A stretch of DNA of 20,353 nt from Candidatus Poribacteria bacterium. GTDB lineage: Bacteria > Abyssobacteria > SURF-5. Made by a program: the position numbers and the translations under genes. Shown piece after piece: positions 1 to 7,188 of the stretch. Location: NCBI GenBank assembly GCA_016215705.1, contig JACRIR010000226.1:1-20353 (forward strand), in the 5' to 3' direction. Each line of letters begins with the position of its first letter. The stretch's first letter is position 1. The notes under the pieces were generated by a model. That model was not told the DNA's origin. It saw only the letters and a list, made by a program, of their open reading frames with translations, and did not search any database.

Positions 1-125
1 CGTTCCCCCCTTTGCAAAGGGGGGAAGGGGGGATTTAAGACTCTTGTTTTCCAAGGATTTCTGCGACTTCCTAAATCCCCCTTTGTCCCCCTTTTTCAAA
101 GGGGGAGCATTGCAACATTATTTAG
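1..125. repeat. C-rich inverted-repeat element (MITE-like), copy A, probably cut by the window edge
   Basis: The stretch starts with a palindromic C/G block (CCCCCCTTTGCAAAGGGGGG) followed by AAGGGGGGATTT, has a short unique centre (GACTCTTG ... CTGCGACTT), and ends with the inverted counterpart (AAATCCCCC ... TTCAAAGGGGGAGC). The same order, including the unique centre, recurs at 15391-15550. It encodes no transposase, so it looks like a non-autonomous mobile element. The left outer end is missing because the window begins here. Confidence 0.8.
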
Positions 126-147
126 GAGGCGCTCTACTAGCGTGGGA

Positions 148-181
148 TTCTGTAGGTGCGAACAGATTCCCACCTACAGAA
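148..181. repeat. Small hairpin of the GTAGG type
   Basis: TTCTGTAGGTG (148-158) and CACCTACAGAA (171-181) are perfect 11-bp inverted arms around a 12-nt loop. It looks like a short relative of the TGTAGGGGC hairpins at 1901-1973, 4151-4229 and 15213-15240. The rest of 126-222 shows no coding signal. Confidence 0.65.
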
Positions 182-222
182 TTATGCGACAGCAGCCGCT
201 CCCTTGCGCATTCTGTCTCTCG

Positions 223-303
223 ACTATGGGACAACCCCCTACAGAACTATGGGACAACCCCCTAATCCCCCCCTTTTGCAAAGGGGGGAAGGGGGGATTT
301 GAA
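223..303. repeat. 19-bp direct repeat followed by a half copy of the C-rich element
   Basis: ACTATGGGACAACCCCCTA occurs at 223-241 and again at 246-264. The second copy runs into a C/G palindrome (265-303) that matches the left arm of copy A, including its GGGGGGATTT end. Its last bases lie about five nucleotides before the lutB start codon, so the leader of lutB at this point is repeat sequence. Copies of the repeat, not a recognisable promoter, fill the space upstream of lutB. Confidence 0.75.
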
Positions 304-308
304 GAGTC

Positions 309-1739
309 ATGAAGATCAAAACCGAACAATTCACCGAGGCTGCCAAGAAAGAACTCGCAAACACCCGCACGCGCGCCATCCTCGACGCCATAGCTTCAAT
401 GGTCGGCGCAAGGCGCGAGTTTGCAATGGAGTCGCTGGCCGATCCCTCGGCGGCACTCGCGTTGGGGAGAGCTATTCGCGCCGAGGCGATTGCAAGAATG
501 CCCGAACTTCTCGAGGAATTCGAGAAGAATGCCATCGCTAACGGCGCTAATGTTGTCTGGGCCCGCAATTCTGCAGAAGCAAACGAGTTCATCCTGAAAT
601 GCGCCAAAGAGCGCAATATCAAGTACGTCACCAAGGGCAAGTCTATGGTGACCGAAGAAATCGGCCTGAACAAAACTCTCGCGGAGAATGGCATCGAGGC
701 ATTCGAGGCCGATCTGGGAGAATTTATCGCGCAATTGCTCGACCGTCCGCCATTTCATATCGTCGGCCCCGCAATCAACATCCCTGTGGAGGAAATCTGC
801 GATATCTTCCTGCGCAGAGGAATCATGAAAGAGCCCACTCTGGACCCGGTCGCACTTGGCGCCGCAGCCAGACTCTATTTGAGAGACAAATTCCACCACC
901 TCGAGATGGGCATAACCGGCGTCAACATGGCCGTCGCCAACACCGGCACGATCATCAACGTTGAAAACGAAGGCAACATCCGACTGACAAAGTCCGCCCC
1001 CCGCACGCAGGTGTCGGTGATGACTCCGGAAAAAGTCGTTCCGACCATGCGCGATGCCATACATCTACTGCGGCTGTTGTGTCGAAATGCCACAGCGCAA
1101 AAGATATCAGCCTATGTGTCGATGGATAGCGGGCCCAGCAAAGCCGGTGAGATTGACGGGCCTGAAGAACTCTTCATTGTCATCGTAGACAACGGGCGCT
1201 CCGATTTCTACGCCGACCTCCACGCCCGTGAGGCGCTGCGCTGCATACGCTGCGGGGCCTGCATGTACGAGTGCCCGGTCTATATGAAAATCGGAGGATA
1301 TCCCTACGGATGGGCCTACTCCGGCCCCATGGGCCAGGTTCTCAATCCGCTGCTCCTCGGCCTCGCCCGAACTCAAGACCTCTACCGCGCCTGTACGCTG
1401 TGCGGACAGTGCAAAGAGATATGCCCGGCCGGCATCGATCATCCGAAGATGTTTCTGTCGTATCGCGCCAAAGACGTAGTAGGGGACCTCTCATATCAGG
1501 GAGTGAAGCGTTCCTGGAAGGAATCGCGATTCTTCGATCTGCTGACTTTTGGAATGATGCGCTCCTGGCGCTGGAATCTCGGCATCAAGGCAATCCGGCC
1601 GTTCCTTAATAAAGCATCCAAGAATGGCTCTGCCGACAAGACAAGAACACCCTTGCGTGGATGGAGCCGGAGCAGAGACCTTCCCCCCGTGTCCGAGAAG
1701 ACTTTCCGAGAGAGAATGAAAGATGGGGAAGTGAAGTGA
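309..1739 (+). CDS. lutB: LutB-type lactate utilisation iron-sulfur protein
   Basis: LutB belongs to the cytoplasmic LutABC complex, which oxidises L-lactate to pyruvate and passes electrons through iron-sulfur clusters. The 476-residue protein has an N-terminal LUD domain (about residues 60-300, with the GITGVNMAVANTGT motif near 201-214). Two [4Fe-4S] ferredoxin motifs follow: C312-x2-C315-x2-C318-x3-C322 and C362-x2-C365-x2-C368-x3-C372, each with Pro after the last Cys. The C-terminal LutB segment ends near GWSRSRDLPP (451-460). Length and layout match full LutB. The start ATG has only a weak GAAGAG upstream, because a C-rich repeat reaches almost to it. LutA is not in the window and would be expected upstream. 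lutC follows after a 475-bp repeat island, an unusually wide gap for this operon. Confidence 0.93.
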   Translation: MKIKTEQFTEAAKKELANTRTRAILDAIASMVGARREFAMESLADPSAALALGRAIRAEAIARMPELLEEFEKNAIANGANVVWARNSAEANEFILKCAKERNIKYVTKGKSMVTEEIGLNKTLAENGIEAFEADLGEFIAQLLDRPPFHIVGPAINIPVEEICDIFLRRGIMKEPTLDPVALGAAARLYLRDKFHHLEMGITGVNMAVANTGTIINVENEGNIRLTKSAPRTQVSVMTPEKVVPTMRDAIHLLRLLCRNATAQKISAYVSMDSGPSKAGEIDGPEELFIVIVDNGRSDFYADLHAREALRCIRCGACMYECPVYMKIGGYPYGWAYSGPMGQVLNPLLLGLARTQDLYRACTLCGQCKEICPAGIDHPKMFLSYRAKDVVGDLSYQGVKRSWKESRFFDLLTFGMMRSWRWNLGIKAIRPFLNKASKNGSADKTRTPLRGWSRSRDLPPVSEKTFRERMKDGEVK

Positions 1740-1781
1740 AATGATGAATGACCGAGTAATGAATGATGAAAGAAGAAATGC

Positions 1782-1890
1782 GGTGGGGGCGTTCGGCGAA
1801 GGAACAGTGATTCACTAGATGGAGGCAGCTGATCACGGTATCGAGGCGGAGCGGGTGGGGGCGTTCGGCGAAGGAACAGTGATTCATTAG
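1782..1890. repeat. 37-bp direct repeat, two copies
   Basis: A 37-bp unit beginning GGTGGGGGCGTTCGGCGAAG and ending GTGATTCA(C/T)TAG is present at 1782-1818 and 1854-1890. The copies differ at one base and are offset by 72 bp. The 35-bp spacer is unrelated. Two copies only, so this is not a CRISPR array. It is part of the non-coding island 1740-2214 between lutB and lutC. Confidence 0.85.
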
Positions 1891-1900
1891 TGAGCGCATT

Positions 1901-1973
1901 TGTAGGGGCGAACCTTGCGTTCGCCCAACTCCAAGGTGCTCCCTATCGGGCGAAAACAAGGTTCCCCCCTACA
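1901..1973. repeat. TGTAGGGG-type long hairpin
   Basis: TGTAGGGGCGAACCTTG at 1901-1917, continuing to TTCGCCC at 1926, is mirrored by 1948-1973, whose reverse complement reads TGTAGGGGGGAACCTTG and then TTCGCCC. The arms are about 26 bp with a few mismatches and a loop of about 21 nt. It is the longest member of the GTAGGGG hairpin class in the window and lies in the lutB-lutC gap. Confidence 0.75.
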
Positions 1974-2008
1974 AACACGCGAGTTCATCAAGATGCCATC
2001 AAGACCGT

Positions 2009-2197
2009 ACGGCGTGTTGCCCAAATGGCAATAGCCGTTTGTCATTCTGAGCGAAGCGTTTGTCATTCTGAGCGAAGCGAAGAATCTCTATAGGTCGCAA
2101 ATTTGCAGGAAGACGAGAGGTTCTTCGTCGCTTCGCTCCTCAGAATGACAATCCTGACAGCATTATGAAGCGCAATTTCATTCGGGCAACACGCCGT
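2009..2197. mobile_element. MITE-like palindromic element, copy 1 (GTCATTCTGAGCGAAGCG family)
   Basis: Outer 14-bp perfect inverted ends ACGGCGTGTTGCCC (2009-2022) and GGGCAACACGCCGT (2184-2197) enclose an inner inverted pair: GTCATTCTGAG-CGAAGCGA on the left and TCGCTTCGCTCCTCAGAATGAC on the right, spread over 2041-2149. The inner left arm is duplicated with a 21-bp period (2041-2061 and 2062-2082). There is no open reading frame. The core 2062-2197 is nearly identical to 14963-15101. Similar repeats are widespread in environmental genomes, as I recall. It ends 17 bases before the lutC start and may have inserted into the operon. Confidence 0.85.
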
Positions 2198-2214
2198 GTA
2201 GAGAGTGGGGAAAC

Positions 2215-2889
2215 ATGACCCAAACCGCAAGAGAAGAAATCCTGGGAAAACTCAAGGCTGCGCCAAAACAGAGCGCTCCTTCCCGGCCGGGTGTGCCTCC
2301 CCCTGCCGAGCTTTCGTGGACCCGCGAGCAGATGATCGAGGAGTTTACAGAAAACCTGCGGCGCGAAACCGCCATTGTCCACCGCGTGGAAAACTACGAC
2401 AAGGCCGCCGGGAAGCTGACGGAAATTGCCAAATCGGAGAATCTCAAGAAAGTGATTGTCTCAACGGATGACGTTGTTGCCGGAATGAATCTGCAGGAAT
2501 GGGGGACTGGAAACGGCATCGAGGTCCTCACGCATAAACAATTCACCGAGCGGGCCGCCTTCAAAAAGGCGGTCTTCGTCGATGTCGAGGCCGGCATAAC
2601 GGGCGTTGATTATGCCGTAGCCGAATCGGGCACGCTCTGCCTCATTCACGATGAGAATCATCCGCGCCTTCTTTCTCTTGCCCCGGCGACACATATTGCC
2701 ATCGTGCCGGCAGAGAGACTCTTTCCGGCTTACGAAAACGTGACCGATATAATATTTCAAGAAAAGCGACGACTCCCAAGCCATGTCACCTTCACAACCG
2801 GCCCGAGCATGACAGCCGATATCATGGGAGTTCCCTTCAAAGGGATGCACGGACCAAAGAAGCTCATTGTGATTATCATCGGAGGATAG
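2215..2889 (+). CDS. lutC: LutC-type LUD-domain lactate utilisation protein
   Basis: LutC is the small LUD-domain (DUF162) subunit of the LutABC lactate oxidation system in the cytoplasm. The 224-residue protein shows the family signatures GITGVDYAVAESGTL (127-141), TGPSMTADI (195-203) and GMHGPKKLIVII (210-221). Residues 1-90 form the usual variable helical N-terminus. It carries no cysteine cluster, as expected for LutC as opposed to LutB. The ATG at 2215 follows AGTGGGG with a short spacer. It sits 475 bp after lutB on the same strand. The gap is filled with repeats, so co-transcription is likely but not certain. The stop codon is followed at once by a perfect 22-bp-arm hairpin. Confidence 0.92.
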   Translation: MTQTAREEILGKLKAAPKQSAPSRPGVPPPAELSWTREQMIEEFTENLRRETAIVHRVENYDKAAGKLTEIAKSENLKKVIVSTDDVVAGMNLQEWGTGNGIEVLTHKQFTERAAFKKAVFVDVEAGITGVDYAVAESGTLCLIHDENHPRLLSLAPATHIAIVPAERLFPAYENVTDIIFQEKRRLPSHVTFTTGPSMTADIMGVPFKGMHGPKKLIVIIIGG

Positions 2890-2936
2890 GCGGATATTCG
2901 GAGACACCATGCCGCATGGTGTCTCCGAATATCCGC
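2890..2936. repeat. Perfect 22-3-22 palindrome directly after lutC
   Basis: The arms 2890-2911 and 2915-2936 are perfectly complementary over 22 bp around a 3-nt loop. The core reads ATTCGGAGACACCATG. It begins immediately after the lutC stop codon. No T-run follows, so it is not a classical intrinsic terminator, though it would form a very stable RNA hairpin. A second element with the same geometry and a related core is at 9517-9563. Confidence 0.9.
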
Positions 2937-2990
2937 GACCCGAAATAATGTGTGGTGTGACTTGAGACCCTGAAAGAAAGGAAGAAATCC

Positions 2991-4121
2991 ATGCCAAGTA
3001 TGTTCGATCCTATCAAAATAAAGAATCTGAATATCCGGAACCGGATTGCGCGCTCGGCCACTTATGAGGGAATGGGCAACCACAGGGGCGAGCCCTCACG
3101 ACATCTCGCGCAGCTCTACAACGCACTCGCCGAAGGCGGTGTAGGACTCATCTTCACGAGCGCCACAATGATCGAGAAGTTTAAGCTGGAGCTTCCGCCG
3201 GACGCTGATATGCCGTATCCGACCTTCATTCACACCGACGAAATGGCCGAGTTCTGGAAACCGATTGTGAAAGACGTGCACGCGCGAGGCGCAGCCATTG
3301 CGATGCAGGTCGTGCATGCCGGCCGACAGGAGGCCCCGATCGTGCGCGACGGAGAAGCGCCGATTGCTCCGTCCGCTGTTCAGGAGAAAACCTATGGCGT
3401 CGTGCCCCGCGAAATAACGCTCGCCGAGATCAAAGACATGATAGAGAATTTCGCTCAGGCCGTCCGCCGGGGCAAAAGCGCCGGCTTCGACGCGGCCCAA
3501 CTCCACGGGGGACACGGCTACCTCATCAGCAATTTCATATCGCCATACACCAACCGCCGCACCGACGAATATGGCGGCGACACGGCGAGGCGCGCGCGCT
3601 TCATCGTCGACATTGTTCGACGGGCGCGCGAGTTCGTCGGTGATTATCCCATCATGATCAAGATGAACTGCGACGATTTCATTCCCGGTGGCCTCGATAA
3701 GGATGAAGCGGCCCGCGTGGCGAATATCATCACGAAAGCAGGCATCGACTGCATCGAGGTAACTGGCGGCATTTACGAATCCCGGGAACAAATGAGCCGC
3801 AAAGGCATAAACAAGGAAGAGAAAGAGGCCTATCTGCGACCCTATGCAGAGGCGCTAAGAAAAGCTGTCGGTGTTCCTCTGATACTGGTCGGCGGAGTGC
3901 GCTCTCCGAAAGTGATAGATAGAATTCTCTCCGACGGCGCTGCCGATATGGTTTCCCTCAGCAGGCCGTTCATACGCGAGCCTCATCTCGTCAATCGCTG
4001 GAAGCAGGGCGACCTCTCAAAGGCCACGTGCATCTCCTGTAACCAGTGCGGGGAAAACACGTTTACCCAACCCATGCGCTGTTATGTGGAAGAAGCGCTG
4101 AAAGCCGGAAAAGACTCCTGA
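2991..4121 (+). CDS. NADH:flavin oxidoreductase, Old Yellow Enzyme family, with C-terminal Cys cluster
   Basis: This is an FMN-binding TIM-barrel reductase of the Old Yellow Enzyme / 2,4-dienoyl-CoA reductase family, which uses NAD(P)H to reduce activated C=C bonds. The N-terminus (FDPIKIKNLNIRNRIARSAT) is the standard FMN-binding start. The active-site motif LHGGHGYL (171-178, with H172 and H175) leads into NFISPYTNRRTDEYGG (181-196). Phosphate-binding GGVRSP (301-306) and SRPFIREP (324-331) follow. The end carries C347-x2-C350-x2-C353-x10-C364, a cluster motif like that of the iron-sulfur branch. The protein stops at 376 residues, so the second flavin/NAD domain of full dienoyl-CoA reductases is absent. 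AAGGAAG precedes the ATG. It lies 101 bp after lutC on the same strand. The physiological substrate cannot be read from sequence. Confidence 0.9.
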   Translation: MPSMFDPIKIKNLNIRNRIARSATYEGMGNHRGEPSRHLAQLYNALAEGGVGLIFTSATMIEKFKLELPPDADMPYPTFIHTDEMAEFWKPIVKDVHARGAAIAMQVVHAGRQEAPIVRDGEAPIAPSAVQEKTYGVVPREITLAEIKDMIENFAQAVRRGKSAGFDAAQLHGGHGYLISNFISPYTNRRTDEYGGDTARRARFIVDIVRRAREFVGDYPIMIKMNCDDFIPGGLDKDEAARVANIITKAGIDCIEVTGGIYESREQMSRKGINKEEKEAYLRPYAEALRKAVGVPLILVGGVRSPKVIDRILSDGAADMVSLSRPFIREPHLVNRWKQGDLSKATCISCNQCGENTFTQPMRCYVEEALKAGKDS

Positions 4122-4150
4122 GAGAATATCCCGTAATTGTGCATCAACTG

Positions 4151-4229
4151 TAGGGGCACGGCGCACCGTGCCCTAACACCCCGCAAAATCCCTGCAACCT
4201 CCGCAGGGGCGACCCGCCGGGTCGCCCCT
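4151..4229. repeat. Two adjacent GTAGGGGC-type hairpins
   Basis: The first hairpin is TAGGGGCACGG (4151-4161) paired with CCGTGCCC-TA (4166-4175). The second is AGGGGCGACCC (4205-4215) and GGGTCGCCCCT (4219-4229), perfect 11-bp arms around a 3-nt loop. Both lie between the 3' ends of the flavin reductase and the DUF378 gene. Together they may act as a transcription barrier, but neither has a T-run. Confidence 0.75.
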
Positions 4230-4274
4230 ACAAAATGCGTCACAGGATTCAGGAACCTCACTGCTAAGAAACAA

Positions 4275-4308
4275 AAAGCCTGTGCAAGCTCCTTCTCGCA
4301 CAGGCTTT
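4275..4308 (-). terminator. Intrinsic terminator of the DUF378 gene
   Basis: On the minus strand the 11-bp arms AAAGCCTGTGC / GCACAGGCTTT are separated by 12 nt and followed by TTGTTTC. It begins 27 bases beyond the DUF378 stop codon, which fits a rho-independent terminator. Confidence 0.8.
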
Positions 4309-4335
4309 AGCAACGCTCAACTCTCTGGCGCTGTC

Positions 4336-4572
4336 TCAATGGGCTCCAGCGTGGGTGAATCTCTCGCGAAAGAGCTTGAACTGGGACAGTTGATAAATGG
4401 CTGCCACACCAATCAGCGTATACGCGATCCTGCTCAATACGCTCATAGCGCCAAATATCGCAGCGACCAGGTCGAAGGAAAAGATCCCCACGAATCCCCA
4501 GTTCAGGGCGCCCAGAACTACCAGGAACAGCGTTGCCACGTCTATTCCTCTCATCATGTTTTCCTTTTCCAT
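4336..4572 (-). CDS. DUF378-family small membrane protein
   Basis: The 78-residue protein matches the DUF378 (YuzA-like) family of small bacterial membrane proteins, whose function is unknown. Two hydrophobic segments are visible: about residues 10-33 (VATLFLVVLGALNWGFVGIF) and 43-63 (VLSRIAYTLIGVAAIYQLSQF). They carry the family signature ALNWG and, between the helices, a short polar turn. The C-terminal FKLFRERF tail is basic. The start ATG at 4572 has an ideal AAGGAGG seven bases upstream. An internal Met (residue 6 or 7) is possible but has no better ribosome-binding site. A strong terminator follows, so it appears to be a single-gene unit. Its role cannot be inferred from neighbours. Confidence 0.85.
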   Translation of the reverse strand: MEKENMMRGIDVATLFLVVLGALNWGFVGIFSFDLVAAIFGAMSVLSRIAYTLIGVAAIYQLSQFKLFRERFTHAGAH

Positions 4573-4778
4573 TGTTTTCCCTCCTTATCGGCTGGGAAAC
4601 CCTCACACGTTCCCCCTTGATAATAATGTCATTTCAGGGTTAAAATCGCAAGGTTCACCATCAGGCGAGATATGGACATAACTGCTTACTAATGCGTCAC
4701 TTATGTAACAAGCCGACCTCAGACAGCTTGCCCGTTCAGGTTCACATAGAAGATATGTGTTGAGAAACATAAAAAACG

Positions 4779-4809
4779 GAAAGGCGCGACCAAAGCAGTC
4801 GCGCCTTTC
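4779..4809 (-). terminator. Intrinsic terminator of the phasin-like gene
   Basis: Arms GAAAGGCGCGAC and GTCGCGCCTTTC are perfect over 12 bp with a 7-nt loop. On the minus strand they are followed by CGTTTTTTATG (six T at 4771-4776). It lies 54 bases downstream of the phasin-like stop codon. Confidence 0.9.
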
Positions 4810-4862
4810 TAGCACAGAGCGATTGATGGGGGGAAGAACAACCGCTCGCTACGGGCTTGAAC

Positions 4863-5282
4863 TCAAGCTACTTTCTTCAGTAAAGCGTCCACCTTCTTGT
4901 CGAGGGCAGCAATATCCTCGCGTGTCGGTATGTTGAACAGATGGAGAACGCGGAGAAGCCATTCTTCCTTAGGCTCTCCCTTCTTCTCGGCCTTCACGGG
5001 CCTGTCGGTCTTCTTTTCGGCCTTCTTTTCCGCCTTCTTGAAAATGTCCGAGCCGTTCTCGATCAGTTTCTTGAAGTATTTCCGACCGGCCTTGCGGGTC
5101 TTTTCTCCTCTCTTTGTCAGCGAACTGATAAGATCGGAAAATTGATCCTCCGCGAGCGAGAGCGCTCCGACGGACATAAGCAACGGACGCCTCAAGACGC
5201 CGGCGGCGTCGAATCTCCCGTTGCCCTTCGCGCGGTCGGCCTTTACGGCCTTCTTCACGACTTTCTTCGTTGCCAAGTGCAT
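4863..5282 (-). CDS. Phasin-like (PHA granule-associated type) protein
   Basis: Phasins coat polyhydroxyalkanoate granules, and PhaF/PhaI-like members carry a C-terminal coiled coil. This 139-residue protein has a basic N-terminus, the phasin-like segment RRPLLMSVGALSLAEDQFSD (about 32-51), a Lys/Glu-rich linker with repeated KKAEKK (about 80-105), and a C-terminal oligomerisation helix containing IPTREDIAALDKKVDALLKK. The ATG at 5282 lies only three bases after AGGAGG. An in-frame TTG at 5276 (giving MATKKVVKKA, a typical start for this type) has a better 9-base spacing and may be the true start. It has its own promoter and terminator. No PHA synthase or depolymerase is in the window, so a PHA role is inferred from family only. 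A general coiled-coil or DNA-associated role is possible. Confidence 0.72.
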   Translation of the reverse strand: MHLATKKVVKKAVKADRAKGNGRFDAAGVLRRPLLMSVGALSLAEDQFSDLISSLTKRGEKTRKAGRKYFKKLIENGSDIFKKAEKKAEKKTDRPVKAEKKGEPKEEWLLRVLHLFNIPTREDIAALDKKVDALLKKVA

Positions 5283-5334
5283 TCACCTCCTTTGCGGTCT
5301 CGATTCTATTCTATAACGCATCGCGTCAATTGCT

Positions 5335-5363
5335 ATTTTAACACACTGCGTCAAATCTGTCAA
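5335..5363 (-). promoter_or_regulatory. Sigma70-like promoter of the phasin-like gene
   Basis: On the minus strand TTGACA (5358-5363) and TAAAAT (5335-5340) are separated by exactly 17 bp. The -10 lies 53 bases upstream of the ATG. This is the best promoter match in the window. Confidence 0.8.
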
Positions 5364-5487
5364 GGGGGTCTCCTGAATTTTTCTTCAATCCATCCCCGGC
5401 CCTCCCCGTGGCGGCCCGCTTTGCCCTTTCCCCTTTCCCCCCTCCTTGACCAATTCTTATGTCACACACACGCCCTTGACAATCCGT

Positions 5488-5516
5488 TTGAATTCTCGAG
5501 GCCCTAGGTATATAAT
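5488..5516 (+). promoter_or_regulatory. Sigma70-like promoter of the TolC pair
   Basis: TTGAAT (5488-5493) and TATAAT (5511-5516) are separated by 17 bp. A better -35 hexamer, TTGACA at 5476-5481, is 29 bp away and therefore misplaced. The start codon is 52 bases after the -10. It is divergent from the phasin promoter, with about 125 bp between the two -35 boxes. Confidence 0.75.
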
Positions 5517-5567
5517 ACACCGACTTTTCCGAAGCCCTTTTTCCGAAATTTCCCGTAGGGAGGCGCT

Positions 5568-7181
5568 ATGCGAATGCCGACTTGCTTCAGACTGTTGTCT
5601 TGCCTTGGCGTCGCGATATTCTTGCTTTTCGGATGTGCCGCGATTGCCAGGGCCGAAGAGGAGTCCCCTCCACCGACCGCACAGGAGACCGGCGTCATCG
5701 AAAAAAGTGTGACCCTGGGCTTGCGCGACGTGGTGATGCGGGCGTTGGCGGCCAATCTCGACATCGCCGTGGAGCAGTACAACCCCGCGATCAGAGACGC
5801 TGAGCTCTTAAGCGCTCAAGGGACGTTCGATCCGACGATAAAGTTGGATTTCTCATACTCGGACGAACAAGTCCCGCAGACCACGAGGGAAGGACTCGCA
5901 AGCAACGCTGCCGAAACCGAAACCATAACAAAAGACCTCTCGCTCACTTTCTCGGGAACACTCACGAGCGGAACCGAGTACGAAATATTCTTCGATCGTT
6001 CACAGTCGCAATTCACACAGAACAACACGTTCATTGACCCCGATCCGCTTGTCATCGGGGACGAATTCTTTGGCAACGTTCGCAATCCTTCACAATACGA
6101 TCTCGACCTCAATTTCAAGCTGACGCAGCCGCTCCTTAAGGATTTCGGTTTCGACGCAAACCTGGCCGATATCCGGATTGCCCGAACTGCCAGGGACATA
6201 AGCGTCGAAGATTTTCGCAAAAGCGTCATGGACACGGTTGCCGAAGTCGAGTCGGCCTATTGGGACCTCTTTCTAACCATTGAAAACCTCAAAGTGGCCG
6301 AAAGCTCGCTCGGATTGGCCCGGGACCTTCTCAAGGAAAACCGCATACGCCTCGAGGTAGGCACAATGGCCAGGCTCGAGGTGCTCCAGGCCGATACGGG
6401 CGTGGCGCAGCGCGAGGGAGATGTAATTGTGGCCCGCAGCCAGGTGAAAGACGCCGAGGACAATCTGAAACGGCTGCTCAACCTGCCGAAGGATACCGAA
6501 GACTGGAAACTGCGCATTGTGCCTGCGGACGAGCCTTCGACAATCGAGAGACAAGTCGACCTCCTCACCGAGTTGAACCTGGCGATGGAAAATAGGCCCG
6601 ACTACAAAAGCTCGCTGCTCCAGATAGAAAGCGATGCGATAAACGAACGGTTTACCCGCAACCAACTTCTCCCGAGTGTAGACCTCACCAGTGAATACGA
6701 GTTCCGGGCGGTGGACGCGGAGCTCCACAACGCTTTCGATGACATCGAGAGGGGAACCTCGCCCAGTTGGCTTGCAGGCGGGACCGCAGAGTATCCGATA
6801 GGAAACCGCGAGGCCAAAGGAAACTACAAAAAAGCGCAGCTTGAAAAGCTTCAATCGGAAAAAGAGACTGCAAATCTGAGGCTTTCCATAATCGTTGAGG
6901 TCAACAAGGCCGTCCGGGACATCGAGACCGGTCTTAAACGGATATCGGTAACCCGCAAGGCCACCGAGTTGGGGGAGGAAAGCCTTAAGGCGGAGCGGAA
7001 GAAGCTCGAGGTCGGAGTCTCGACGAGCCACCTCGTTCTACAATTCGAGGAGGAGCTTGCGGACGCCCGGAGGCGCGAGATCGCCGCGAAGATAGACTAC
7101 AGAAAAGCGCTCATAGCTCTTGCCGCCGCGACAGGCAACCTCCTGAAAGAAAACAATATCGTCGTCGATGAGACGCTTTAG
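5568..7181 (+). CDS. TolC-family outer membrane efflux protein (first of a tandem pair)
   Basis: TolC-family proteins form trimeric outer-membrane channels with a periplasmic helical tunnel, used in efflux or type I secretion. This 537-residue protein has a signal peptide (hydrophobic 8-24, likely cut after ARA at residue 29). Two repeated OEP halves follow: an N-terminal half with TQPLLKDFG (186-194) and VESAYWDL (227-234), and a second half from about 340 to 530 with RNQLLPSVDL and EVGVSTSHLVLQFEEELADA. The long amphipathic helices between them fit the tunnel. GGGAGG lies five bases before the ATG, and a good promoter is upstream. A closely similar gene follows after seven bases. No inner-membrane transporter or membrane-fusion protein is nearby, so the exported substrate is unknown. 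LFGC at residues 20-23 is a poor lipobox. Confidence 0.9.
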   Translation: MRMPTCFRLLSCLGVAIFLLFGCAAIARAEEESPPPTAQETGVIEKSVTLGLRDVVMRALAANLDIAVEQYNPAIRDAELLSAQGTFDPTIKLDFSYSDEQVPQTTREGLASNAAETETITKDLSLTFSGTLTSGTEYEIFFDRSQSQFTQNNTFIDPDPLVIGDEFFGNVRNPSQYDLDLNFKLTQPLLKDFGFDANLADIRIARTARDISVEDFRKSVMDTVAEVESAYWDLFLTIENLKVAESSLGLARDLLKENRIRLEVGTMARLEVLQADTGVAQREGDVIVARSQVKDAEDNLKRLLNLPKDTEDWKLRIVPADEPSTIERQVDLLTELNLAMENRPDYKSSLLQIESDAINERFTRNQLLPSVDLTSEYEFRAVDAELHNAFDDIERGTSPSWLAGGTAEYPIGNREAKGNYKKAQLEKLQSEKETANLRLSIIVEVNKAVRDIETGLKRISVTRKATELGEESLKAERKKLEVGVSTSHLVLQFEEELADARRREIAAKIDYRKALIALAAATGNLLKENNIVVDETL

Positions 7182-7188
7182 GGTATCC

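Noticed and set aside
44-265. Plus-strand reading frame of 73 codons before lutB
   Set aside because: It is made of the C-rich repeat, a hairpin and a direct repeat, and has no ribosome-binding site.
396-1064. Long minus-strand reading frame of 222 codons opposite lutB
   Set aside because: It lies wholly inside lutB, whose iron-sulfur and LUD motifs are unmistakable. The minus frame has no recognisable motifs or ribosome-binding site.
1782-1890. Possible minimal CRISPR array from the 37-bp repeats
   Set aside because: Only two copies with one 35-bp spacer, no leader and no cas genes. It is better described as a simple direct repeat.
4969-5286. Alternative minus-strand frame starting at 5286 over the phasin-like gene
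   Set aside because: It is a low-complexity Arg/Glu-rich frameshifted shadow of the Lys-rich phasin-like protein.
5568-5640. Lipoprotein signal in the first TolC protein (LFGC at residues 20-23)
   Set aside because: Phe at -2 is a poor lipobox residue, and a normal signal peptidase I site (ARA before Glu) follows seven residues later.
7168-7188. Upstream ATG giving a 14-base overlap between the two TolC genes
   Set aside because: No ribosome-binding site precedes it. ATG 7189 has AGGG at a suitable distance and starts a normal signal peptide.
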